A DNA stretch of 14,129 nucleotides from BRH-c25 sp035417425 (lineage in GTDB: Bacteria; Bacillota; Clostridia; Lutisporales; Lutisporaceae): the NCBI GenBank assembly GCA_035417425.1, contig DAOLPD010000069.1:1-14129 (forward strand), written 5' to 3'. The position numbers and the translations under genes are program-made. Under the pieces are notes generated by a model. It searched no databases and had not been told where the DNA came from. It saw nothing but the letters and a program-made list of their open reading frames with translations. Positions 1 to 6,025 of this stretch are shown here, piece by piece. Numbering within the stretch: the stretch's first letter is position 1; each line of letters starts with the position of its first letter.

Positions 1-214
1 GGATCGCCAGCTGCCTTCCTGTCAGGTCGGTAGTCCCCCCTGCTCCGTAAGGAACAATCATTGTGATTGGCTTCTTCGGGTATTCAGGCTTTGGTTCTTC
101 CGCAGGAGCGGAGGCGCTTGGTTCGGGGGCTTTGGCATCATTGCCGGAACATGCAACCATAGTAAAAACCAGACATAAAACCAGAGCAAGTAAAAAAACA
201 GACCTCAGTTTCAT
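1..214 (-). CDS. TctC/Bug-family solute-binding lipoprotein, N-terminal part (gene runs off the left edge)
   Basis: The first 71 codons are visible, read leftward from ATG at 214. They begin with a basic, then hydrophobic, signal peptide ending in a lipobox (MVAC), so Cys22 should be lipidated and the protein anchored outside the membrane. A low-complexity Ala/Pro/Glu/Ser linker follows. The mature domain then opens with YPKKPITMIVPYGAGGTTD and a following LTGRQLA, which is the first strand-loop of the Bug/TctC family of periplasmic-type receptors. These receptors deliver carboxylates (citrate, dicarboxylates, aromatic acids) to tripartite tricarboxylate transporters. A GGAGG ribosome binding site lies about 8 bases upstream. 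It sits 80 bp downstream of aroC and may be read through from the aro operon or from its own promoter. The ligand cannot be told from this fragment. Family call is firm; substrate unknown. Confidence 0.85.
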   Translation of the reverse strand, partial: MKLRSVFLLALVLCLVFTMVACSGNDAKAPEPSASAPAEEPKPEYPKKPITMIVPYGAGGTTDLTGRQLAI

Positions 215-245
215 TGTTACACCCTCCAATTTTTTATTTATTTAA

Positions 246-265
246 GTTCTGATAGAACAATTGTT
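246..265. promoter_or_regulatory. Two overlapping palindromes, operator-like, before the lipoprotein gene
   Basis: GTTCTGATAGAAC (246-258; 5-bp arms, 3-bp centre) overlaps the perfect 10-bp palindrome AACAATTGTT (256-265). Both lie about 30-50 bp upstream of the lipoprotein start and touch the position expected for the -10 box of the candidate promoter. No U-run follows on the minus strand, so this is unlikely to be a terminator of aroC. A regulator binding site is an inference. Confidence 0.35.
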
Positions 266-289
266 GCATTGTATAAGAGATAGTGTCAA
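260..289 (-). promoter_or_regulatory. Candidate promoter of the lipoprotein gene
   Basis: On the minus strand a perfect -35 box TTGACA (289-284) is followed after 18 bp by AACAAT (265-260), a 4/6 match to the -10 consensus. The weak -10 and the overlapping palindromes suggest a regulated promoter, but this is a prediction only. The gene may also be transcribed from the aro operon. Confidence 0.3.
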
Positions 290-294
290 GGAAT

Positions 295-1473
295 CTATAT
301 CCTATCCCATTTTTCGTCTATATCGGTAACTGATCTGTACCCCTTTGCCATAATTATGGCATCCAGTATTGCTATTCTGACCATTGCCTCACATACCGGA
401 TAAATTCTTGGAAGTAACGATGCATCCCTGCGGGTTATCGGCGACAGTGTTTCCACTTCCATTTTTTCAACGTTTACTGCATTTTGAGCTACTGATACTG
501 TTGGTGTAGGTTTGACCGCAAGCTTTATTCTGATTTCTTCCCCATTGGAGATTCCGCCCAGGAACCCTCCGGCATTATTTGTACTGAACCTTACCCTTCC
601 GGTTGTCTTATCCACGTAGGATTCGTCATTTGATTCCGATCCCAGCATATTTGCCATATCAAAGCCTGCACCAAATTCTATCCCCTTTATGGCACCGATT
701 GACATTAATCCATGAGCTATTGTAGCCTCCAGCTTATCGAATACCGGTTCACCCAGCCCTGCCGGAACTCCTTTTGCTATTATTTCGACAATACCGCCGC
801 AGGTTTCTCCGGCAGCTTTTACTTTTAGTATATCTTCTATCATTTTAGGAGCTGTTTCCAGGTCAGGGCAGTTCAGTTCATTTTTTCTGTAATTCTCTTT
901 TGCCGTCTCATAGGTAATCGGTTTTGCCTTTATTCCATGTGATGCGCTGATAAAGCCAATAACATCTATACCCATTTTATCCAGTACCAGTTTTGCTACG
1001 GCTCCTCCGGCAACCCTGCTTGCAGTTTCTCTTCCCGAAGCCCTTCCGGCTCCTACCCAATCGGAATATTGTCCATATTTTTTGAAATAGGTGTATTCGG
1101 CATGTCCTGGCCTAATGACGTCTTTATACTCTCTATACTGCTCTATATGGACATCTTCAATGTCATTGTTCGGTATTACTATACCGATTGGTGCCCCGGT
1201 TGATAAATCATTTTCCATTACTCCTGAAAAAATATAAACCTTATCCTTTTCCAGCCTTGGTGAGTCAAGGGGAGTCTGTCCGGGTTTCCTTTTGTCCAGT
1301 TCAACCTGAATATCCTCCGCTGTTATTCTTATACCGGCAGGAACACCGTCAACAATTGTAATCAGGCCTCCGAAAAGCTCTTTCGGTATGTTTGAATTCT
1401 TTCTGAATCCTCCGGAATATGATTCTCCCGCCGTTGTTACCCTGAACATTCGCCCGAAAGTATTTCCCATCAT
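295..1473 (-). CDS. aroC: Chorismate synthase, divergent form lacking the first invariant histidine
   Basis: Chorismate synthase converts EPSP to chorismate with reduced FMN, the last step of the shikimate pathway. The 392-residue product keeps the family frame: MGNTFGRMFRVTT at the start, IVDGVPAG (40-47), RPGHAEYT (121-128, with the second catalytic His at 124), GRASGRETASRVAGGAVA (143-160), GVPAGLGEPVFDKL, AHGLMSI, AGGFLGGIS, and KPTPT. It departs at key points: the usual GESH is GESY (16-19), about 14 extra residues follow before IVDG, the SNHAGG loop is TNNAGG (298-303), and the RHD motif is RRD (348-350). Two ATGs are adjacent; the first (1473) is better spaced from AAGGAGG, the second gives the canonical MGNTFG start. 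The ribosome binding site overlaps the aroA stop, a 14-bp gap, so the two are probably coupled. Likely functional, but activity is not proven by sequence. Confidence 0.93.
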   Translation of the reverse strand: MMGNTFGRMFRVTTAGESYSGGFRKNSNIPKELFGGLITIVDGVPAGIRITAEDIQVELDKRKPGQTPLDSPRLEKDKVYIFSGVMENDLSTGAPIGIVIPNNDIEDVHIEQYREYKDVIRPGHAEYTYFKKYGQYSDWVGAGRASGRETASRVAGGAVAKLVLDKMGIDVIGFISASHGIKAKPITYETAKENYRKNELNCPDLETAPKMIEDILKVKAAGETCGGIVEIIAKGVPAGLGEPVFDKLEATIAHGLMSIGAIKGIEFGAGFDMANMLGSESNDESYVDKTTGRVRFSTNNAGGFLGGISNGEEIRIKLAVKPTPTVSVAQNAVNVEKMEVETLSPITRRDASLLPRIYPVCEAMVRIAILDAIIMAKGYRSVTDIDEKWDRI

Positions 1474-1487
1474 AATGAATCTCCTCC

Positions 1488-2783
1488 TTATTCTTCTAAA
1501 ACAATGTTTGCACCAATCTTATTCATCAGTTCAAAAAATCTCGGAAAAGATACAGAGGCACACTGAGCATCCCTGACCTTGGTCTCTCCTTTTGCAAAAA
1601 GTCCCGCAACAGTTAAAGCCATTGCCACTCTGTGATCATCATAGCTGTCCACATTGGCGCCGGTAAGGGCTTTTCCTCCATTTACAATCATATAGTCAGA
1701 TCCTGTTTCAATATCAGCACCCAGCTTTTTCAGTTCATTTTCCATTACGCCTACTCTGTCCGTTTCCTTTACGCGAACATGAGCAAGATTAATGAATGTG
1801 GTCTTTCCTTGTGCAAAACATGCAGCTACGGAGAGCGCAGGAAGGGAGTCGGGGATATCGTTCAAATCTATTGTCAAACCTCCATGCAGGGGAGTACCGC
1901 CTTTTATAACCATGCGTTTATTCTTTGAGTCCTTAGTAATGTCAGCTCCCATAGCAATCAGATGGTCAACCACTGCTTTGTCCCCCTGGCAGTCATCAAA
2001 ATCCACTCCCGATATTACAACCTCAGAAGGGGTGGTGACTGCAGCAACCAGCGGAAATGCAACGCCCGACCAGTCACTGGGCACTGTAGAATCTACGGCT
2101 TTATAAGATTGGTTCCCTTTTACGGCAAAGTATTTGTAGTCCTGTGAAGCCTCACTTGGTACTACTCCATAAAGCTTCATCCAGTCAAGAGTCATTTGAA
2201 GATAAGGTTTCTCAAGAGGATTTTCAACGATTATTTCCGTATCTCCTTCAGCAAGCGGAGATGAAAGAAGAATGCTTGATATGAACTGAGAGTTGAAACC
2301 GCTGAAGCTCACTCTTCCGCCCCGCATCTTACCCCCTATTACAACCGGAGGAGCAACGGCACCGGGCCTTGTGAGAAAAGCCTGTGCACCTAATTCATTT
2401 AGAGCATCGGCCAGAGGTTTGATAGGCCTGCGGCGAATCTGATGGTCACCGGTAATAAATGTATATCCGTCAAGCAAAGCAGCCATTGAAGCCACAAAGG
2501 TCGTGGTTGTACCTGAATTTTTGGTATCTATGAAGTTTTCAGGAACATGCAGGTTTTTCCCCTTTCCCTCCACTATCCAGACTCCGGGCTCTTCTATTAC
2601 CTCTGCGCCAAAGGCACGGGCGGCATTTAAAGCACTTAGGCCGTCATCACTGGTAAGGGGATTATTAATAACAGATTTTCCTTCAGCCATAGCTGCTAAC
2701 AATACTGAACGAATCGTATGGCTTTTAGAGCCCGGGACAATGACCTCACCGTGAAGTGAAGCTTTTCTTGAAATTGAATACAT
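1488..2783 (-). CDS. aroA: 3-phosphoshikimate 1-carboxyvinyltransferase (EPSP synthase), variant substrate loop
   Basis: EPSP synthase joins phosphoenolpyruvate to shikimate-3-phosphate. The 431-residue length is normal. Visible motifs: PGSKSHTIR (17-25; Lys20 and Arg25), IRRRP (116-120), NSQF (164-167; Gln166), NDIPD (308-312; the catalytic Asp is 312), RVKETDR (337-343; Glu340, Arg343) and DDHRVAMAL (382-390). The C-terminal SFP segment has Val where E. coli has Lys411, which is also seen in other Gram-positive enzymes. The odd part is the PEP/glyphosate loop: the usual GNxGTxxR reads KNSGTTTT (88-95), so the leading Gly and the conserved Arg are gone. ATG at 2783 follows AGGAGGG. It sits between the permease gene (24-bp gap) and aroC. 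A paralogous enolpyruvyl transferase role is possible, but the aro context favours EPSP synthase. Confidence 0.92.
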   Translation of the reverse strand: MYSISRKASLHGEVIVPGSKSHTIRSVLLAAMAEGKSVINNPLTSDDGLSALNAARAFGAEVIEEPGVWIVEGKGKNLHVPENFIDTKNSGTTTTFVASMAALLDGYTFITGDHQIRRRPIKPLADALNELGAQAFLTRPGAVAPPVVIGGKMRGGRVSFSGFNSQFISSILLSSPLAEGDTEIIVENPLEKPYLQMTLDWMKLYGVVPSEASQDYKYFAVKGNQSYKAVDSTVPSDWSGVAFPLVAAVTTPSEVVISGVDFDDCQGDKAVVDHLIAMGADITKDSKNKRMVIKGGTPLHGGLTIDLNDIPDSLPALSVAACFAQGKTTFINLAHVRVKETDRVGVMENELKKLGADIETGSDYMIVNGGKALTGANVDSYDDHRVAMALTVAGLFAKGETKVRDAQCASVSFPRFFELMNKIGANIVLEE

Positions 2784-2807
2784 GTGTACCCTCCTTTCTT
2801 TTTAACA

Positions 2808-3695
2808 TCATTCTTTTCTATTTATCAGGCAGAACACTACTCCTCCAATAATAAGAATTGCTCCGAAAACGAAATTCCTGTTAATCCTTTCTCCCAAAAA
2901 TAGCCAGCCGAGCAAGACCGCAACAACAGGCTGTACCGGATAGAATAGTGAACAGGTTCCTGCTTCTATCATTGATAAGCTTTTATTCCACAGAACATGG
3001 GCCAAACCGGTACAAACGAGCCCCATATAAACCAGAGAAAGAATCACTTCCCAACTGAACTGGATATCAGAAATCGTCATAATTTCGTAGGCTGAAACCG
3101 GTAAAGTACATGCAGCTCCAATAAGTATGCCATATACAGTAATCTGAAAAGGATCGTACTTCTGGGTAATCTGTCTGATTACAACAGTTACAAATGACCA
3201 TAAAATTATAGAGCATATAGAAGCCAAAATCCCCAATGCCTTCCCGCTTCCATCCACATCGCCTGCAATAATAAAGACACCATATAGAGCTGAAGCAATA
3301 CATAAGATTTTAACAACAGTTAATTTCTCCTTCAAAATAATTGCTGCAAATATTGTAATGGTAATAGGATTCATAGAATTAATCAGCGATGCAAGAGATG
3401 CATTTGATAGTTTTGTCCCCAAAAATTGTACTGCCGTTGTTAAAAAATAACCTGCAAATCCTATCAGAATTATATATTTGTAATCCTTATATTCAATTTT
3501 TTCAGGCTTTCTTCTTTTAAGTATGATTAACAAGGCGGCTCCGGCAATGGCATTTCGTAAAAATGAAACAGTAAACACCGGAATCTTTCCTAATACGAAT
3601 TTGCTGACGACATATAAGCTTCCCCATGCACAAAATGTTATCAGTAAATACAAATATGCTATTTTTGTTTTCTTATCCGCCACAGAATCTATCAT
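2808..3695 (-). CDS. EamA/DMT-family permease, ten membrane segments
   Basis: The product of about 295 residues is almost wholly hydrophobic and splits into two homologous EamA halves (roughly 8-145 and 150-292), about ten membrane helices. The family marks are the end-of-half segments EKLTVVKILCIASALYGV and LGERINRNFVFGAILIIGG. Members of the drug/metabolite transporter superfamily export amino acids and other small metabolites. Start choice: ATG at 3695 lies one base after the aroE stop with a GGGGA just upstream, suggesting coupling; a TTG at 3707 in frame would overlap aroE and has only a weak ribosome binding site. Its place between aroE and aroA suggests movement of a shikimate-pathway intermediate or aromatic product, but the sequence does not show the substrate or the direction of transport. 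Confidence 0.88.
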   Translation of the reverse strand: MIDSVADKKTKIAYLYLLITFCAWGSLYVVSKFVLGKIPVFTVSFLRNAIAGAALLIILKRRKPEKIEYKDYKYIILIGFAGYFLTTAVQFLGTKLSNASLASLINSMNPITITIFAAIILKEKLTVVKILCIASALYGVFIIAGDVDGSGKALGILASICSIILWSFVTVVIRQITQKYDPFQITVYGILIGAACTLPVSAYEIMTISDIQFSWEVILSLVYMGLVCTGLAHVLWNKSLSMIEAGTCSLFYPVQPVVAVLLGWLFLGERINRNFVFGAILIIGGVVFCLINRKE

Positions 3696-3696
3696 T

Positions 3697-4557
3697 TTAT
3701 TCCCCAAAAATTTCTTTCTTTATTAAATCCACAGGCATATCCCGTCCGGTCCAAATTTTAAAAGCAATAGCCCCCTGCCAAATAAGCATGCCCAATCCGT
3801 TCATAGTCCTGCAGCCGGCCTCCTCAGCAATTGAGATGAGTTTTGTTTTCGGCGGGTCATATATTATATCCGCAACAAACAATCCTCTGTGCAGGGTTTC
3901 AGGAAATGTTACTATACTTTGATCTATCGCATTCTTCATTCCCAGCGAAGTACAGTTAACCAACAAGGCAGCATCTTTCAATTCCTCTTTAAGAACTGTT
4001 TCATTCATCTCCGCAGCCCTGGCCCTGCAAGAAGCAATATTGCTGTTAATAGTGCTCACAATTTTCTCAGCGGTACTTAAGGTTCTGTTAAACATTATAA
4101 TTTCACCGGCACCATCAAAGGCCAATTGAATTGCAATTGCCCTTGCCGCTCCACCGGCACCTGCGATTACAATTTTCTTTTTCTCGAAATCCACCCCGGC
4201 TTCCTGTAATGCCTTAACAAATCCCATGCCATCAGTATTATATCCTATTAATCTACCATTCTCATTCTTAACTGTATTAACCGAACCAATAATCTTAACT
4301 TCCTCAGATACTTCATCCAGCAGCTGGACAACCTTGTTCTTATGAGGCATTGTTACATTGAAGCCTATAGCATCAAGAACCTTCAAAGCATTCAATGCTT
4401 CTTCAAGACGGCTGTCTTCTACTTCAAAAGCCAAATATACATTATCCAGATTCAGTGCCTCAAATGCAGTATTATGAATCTTCGGGGATTTACTATGCTT
4501 GACCGGATATCCAAGCAGTCCGGCAAGGGAAGTACTTCCTTTAATTCTATCAGCCAT
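3697..4557 (-). CDS. aroE: Shikimate dehydrogenase (NADP-type)
   Basis: AroE reduces 3-dehydroshikimate to shikimate. The 286-residue product has the shikimate-binding HSKSP (21-25), the catalytic Lys73 in NVTMPHKN, the catalytic Asp109 in NTDGMGF, the dinucleotide-binding GAGGAARA (133-140), NRT (157-159) typical of NADPH preference, and the C-terminal GMLIWQGA with Gln261. Length and motif order match the normal biosynthetic enzyme rather than the quinate/shikimate NAD enzymes, though that split is not certain by eye. ATG at 4557 is preceded by AAAGGA. It lies 14 bp after aroD and 1 bp before the permease start. Confidence 0.96.
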   Translation of the reverse strand: MADRIKGSTSLAGLLGYPVKHSKSPKIHNTAFEALNLDNVYLAFEVEDSRLEEALNALKVLDAIGFNVTMPHKNKVVQLLDEVSEEVKIIGSVNTVKNENGRLIGYNTDGMGFVKALQEAGVDFEKKKIVIAGAGGAARAIAIQLAFDGAGEIIMFNRTLSTAEKIVSTINSNIASCRARAAEMNETVLKEELKDAALLVNCTSLGMKNAIDQSIVTFPETLHRGLFVADIIYDPPKTKLISIAEEAGCRTMNGLGMLIWQGAIAFKIWTGRDMPVDLIKKEIFGE

Positions 4558-4571
4558 TTGAAATGTCCTTT

Positions 4572-5342
4572 CTACCTTAACAAGGTTTTCATTGAAGCTC
4601 TTAGTTCAGCTATTGGAATCTGTCCAGGTGCAGAGGTTTTCTCACTGGCTCCGAAGGTCAGATCCGATCCGAATATTCCTCCTGCTATCCTGCTGATTAC
4701 ACCAATATTGCCCATTGACATTGTTATTAATGGTGTGTCAGGCATCTCTCTGCGTATTCTAAGTGTGGCCATAAGCAGATTTAATACATCCTCCTCAGAT
4801 TTCGGCATTACAGCTATCTTGGCTATGTCGGCTCCGCAAGCAACCTGCTGCCGCGCTAAATCTGTCAAAAACTCCACCGGAGGCGTTTCCTGAAAATTAT
4901 GATATGATATTATCAGCGGTATATGGTATTTGTCAGCAGCTGCCTTAATTTTATCAATATTTTTTTTACCGCTTATAAGCTCTATATCTATAGTATCCGC
5001 TTCTCCCGTATTTATGGCCTGTTTTATTATTTCATAACGTAAATCATCATCAACTTTTTGGAATCCGCCTTCCAGGCTGCTTCTGAATGTGAATATCAGC
5101 GGTACTTCCTTGATAATGCCTCTAAGTGTTTTAAGCGCTTTTTTTACTTTTACAATGTCACATACATCTTTATAACAATCAGCCCGCCATTCTATTATAT
5201 CAGGATGTAATTCCACTATTTTCCCTGCCGCTTGTTCCAGTTCCTTTTCCTCTTCTGCTACAATAGGTATGCATATCAACGGATCATTTCCGCCTATGAC
5301 TTCTCCCCTTAGGCTTACAGGTTTCCTTGGCTGCAGTCTCAT
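4572..5342 (-). CDS. aroD: 3-dehydroquinate dehydratase, type I
   Basis: This is the Schiff-base (type I) enzyme that dehydrates 3-dehydroquinate to 3-dehydroshikimate. At 256 residues it has the usual length. The active-site set is complete: EWRAD (51-55), His148 in SYHNF, the Schiff-base Lys175 in KIAVMP (27 residues after the His, as in the Salmonella enzyme), Arg218 in SMGNIGVISR, and the lid SAPGQ with Gln241. ATG at 5342 follows AAGGAGGA at good spacing. It is the first gene of the aro operon, behind a leader of about 130 bases. Type I enzymes serve biosynthesis in many Firmicutes; the type alone does not decide between biosynthesis and quinate use. Confidence 0.96.
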   Translation of the reverse strand: MRLQPRKPVSLRGEVIGGNDPLICIPIVAEEEKELEQAAGKIVELHPDIIEWRADCYKDVCDIVKVKKALKTLRGIIKEVPLIFTFRSSLEGGFQKVDDDLRYEIIKQAINTGEADTIDIELISGKKNIDKIKAAADKYHIPLIISYHNFQETPPVEFLTDLARQQVACGADIAKIAVMPKSEEDVLNLLMATLRIRREMPDTPLITMSMGNIGVISRIAGGIFGSDLTFGASEKTSAPGQIPIAELRASMKTLLR

Positions 5343-5479
5343 GCCATTCTTCCTCCTTCAGCTGCAATAATTATTTAGCAGATTTATTTTCCCCAAAATA
5401 TCAATTTAAATATGAAGTGAAATCATTATCTAGTTCCATCTGATGGTACTTGTATTTTACTAGTGGAACTTAAGTCCAG
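5343..5479 (-). other. Leader region of the aro operon
   Basis: Between the candidate promoter and aroD there is an A+T-rich leader of about 130 bases. It contains the operator-like dyads listed separately and a small imperfect hairpin (CTGC at 5362-5365 against GCAG at 5378-5381) just upstream of the aroD ribosome binding site. I found no T-box signature and no attenuator-type peptide rich in Trp, Tyr or Phe codons. Confidence 0.4.
5432..5470. promoter_or_regulatory. Operator-like inverted repeats in the aro leader
   Basis: The 19-bp dyad at 5432-5450 has arms AGTTCCATC and GATGGTACT, pairing at 8 of 9 positions around a central T. A third copy of the half-site lies at 5464-5470 (TGGAACT), which forms a 7-bp inverted repeat with AGTTCCA at 5432-5438. 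In the transcript the outer pair could form a hairpin. The elements lie just downstream of the candidate promoter, where a repressor would act. The regulator is unknown; two CTAG steps nearby (5430-5433, 5460-5463) recall Trp-repressor sites but the match is weak. Confidence 0.4.
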
Positions 5480-5506
5480 ATTATCACCTTTATTACATAC
5501 TGTCAA
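5480..5506 (-). promoter_or_regulatory. Candidate sigma-A-type promoter of the aro operon
   Basis: On the minus strand TTGACA (5506-5501) is a perfect -35 box. GATAAT (5485-5480) is a 5/6 match to the -10 box, with a short 15-bp spacer. It lies just past the terminator of the upstream unit and before aroD, the place an operon promoter is expected. The short spacer lowers certainty. Confidence 0.5.
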
Positions 5507-5526
5507 TATAATTCCATTCTCCTAAT

Positions 5527-5557
5527 AAAAAAAATAAGCCCGAAATATTTCAGGCCT
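5527..5557 (-). terminator. Rho-independent terminator after the DUF523 gene
   Basis: Read on the minus strand, GCCTGAAA and TTTCGGGC (5555-5548 and 5545-5538) pair as an 8-bp stem with one G-U pair; in practice the inner A-U pairs open to form the loop. The stem is followed by TTA and a run of eight T (5534-5527). It begins about 5 bases after the DUF523 stop and separates the two transcription units. Confidence 0.85.
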
Positions 5558-5562
5558 CATAC

Positions 5563-6012
5563 TTATTCAAAATCCTTTTCCGTCATTACCACAATTTCAT
5601 TGTCTAATAAAAGCTGCGCTGTCACACCGTTTCCCTCTTTAAACTTTCCGGAAAAAGTCCCGTCATATATGATTCCGCAGCCGCAGGAGGGGCTTCTTGC
5701 TTTCAGCACCGCTAACGAGCAGGAGTTCTGCTTTGCCAGAGCAAGAGTCTCTTTGGCACCTTTTATGAAATTCGCCGTTACATCTTCTCCTATTTTGTTC
5801 ATGACCCTTGCTTTTCCTTCCAGAACTTCCTTCCCCCCACCGTTTTGTATCTCGCAGGGTTCCCTGGGTGTCGGCAAGCCGCCCAGTTCTTCAGGACAAA
5901 CAGGTATGATGCAGTTCTCCCTTTTAAGATCCAGCAGCTTGGGAGTATAATTGTTCCCCCCGTTGTATTTGCAGTTTGTGCCCAACAGGCATGCACTAAC
6001 AAGTATATTCAT
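5563..6012 (-). CDS. DUF523 family protein (TudS-like [4Fe-4S] protein)
   Basis: The 149-residue protein shows the whole DUF523 pattern: SACLLG (6-11, Cys8), CPEELGGLPTPREPCEI (39-55, Cys39 and Cys53), LKARSPSCG (103-111, Cys110), YDGTFSG, and GNGVTAQLL. The characterised relative TudS is a thiouracil desulfurase that holds a [4Fe-4S] cluster with three conserved cysteines and uses it to take sulfur from a thiolated base; Cys8, Cys39 and Cys110 are the natural ligand candidates here. Whether this member desulfurates free bases, nucleotides or something else cannot be read. It starts 13 bp after mutS2 with a modest GGAAGTGA ribosome binding site, and is the last gene before the terminator. Extra cysteines (14, 34, 98, 112) are present. 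Family call is firm; function is inferred from TudS. Confidence 0.9.
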   Translation of the reverse strand: MNILVSACLLGTNCKYNGGNNYTPKLLDLKRENCIIPVCPEELGGLPTPREPCEIQNGGGKEVLEGKARVMNKIGEDVTANFIKGAKETLALAKQNSCSLAVLKARSPSCGCGIIYDGTFSGKFKEGNGVTAQLLLDNEIVVMTEKDFE

Positions 6013-6025
6013 CCAATCACTTCCG

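Noticed and set aside
63..245. Plus-strand 60-codon frame at the left edge
   Set aside because: It is opposite the lipoprotein gene, whose signal peptide, lipobox and TctC motif are clear.
295..1473. AroC as a pseudogene
   Set aside because: The frame is intact at full length, with a strong ribosome binding site and most family motifs; substitutions look selective rather than random.
1488..2783. Loss of E. coli Lys411 equivalent in AroA as evidence of inactivity
   Set aside because: Other active Gram-positive and CP4-type EPSP synthases also lack Lys at this place, so the change is not informative.
4342..4893. Plus-strand open frame of 183 codons across aroE and aroD
   Set aside because: It runs antisense to two well-supported genes, has no recognisable domain, and no ribosome binding site was seen.
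5343..5479. T-box, riboswitch or Trp-type attenuator in the aroD leader
   Set aside because: No T-box AGGGTGGNACCGCG-like sequence, no aromatic-rich leader peptide, and no terminator hairpin with U-run before aroD.
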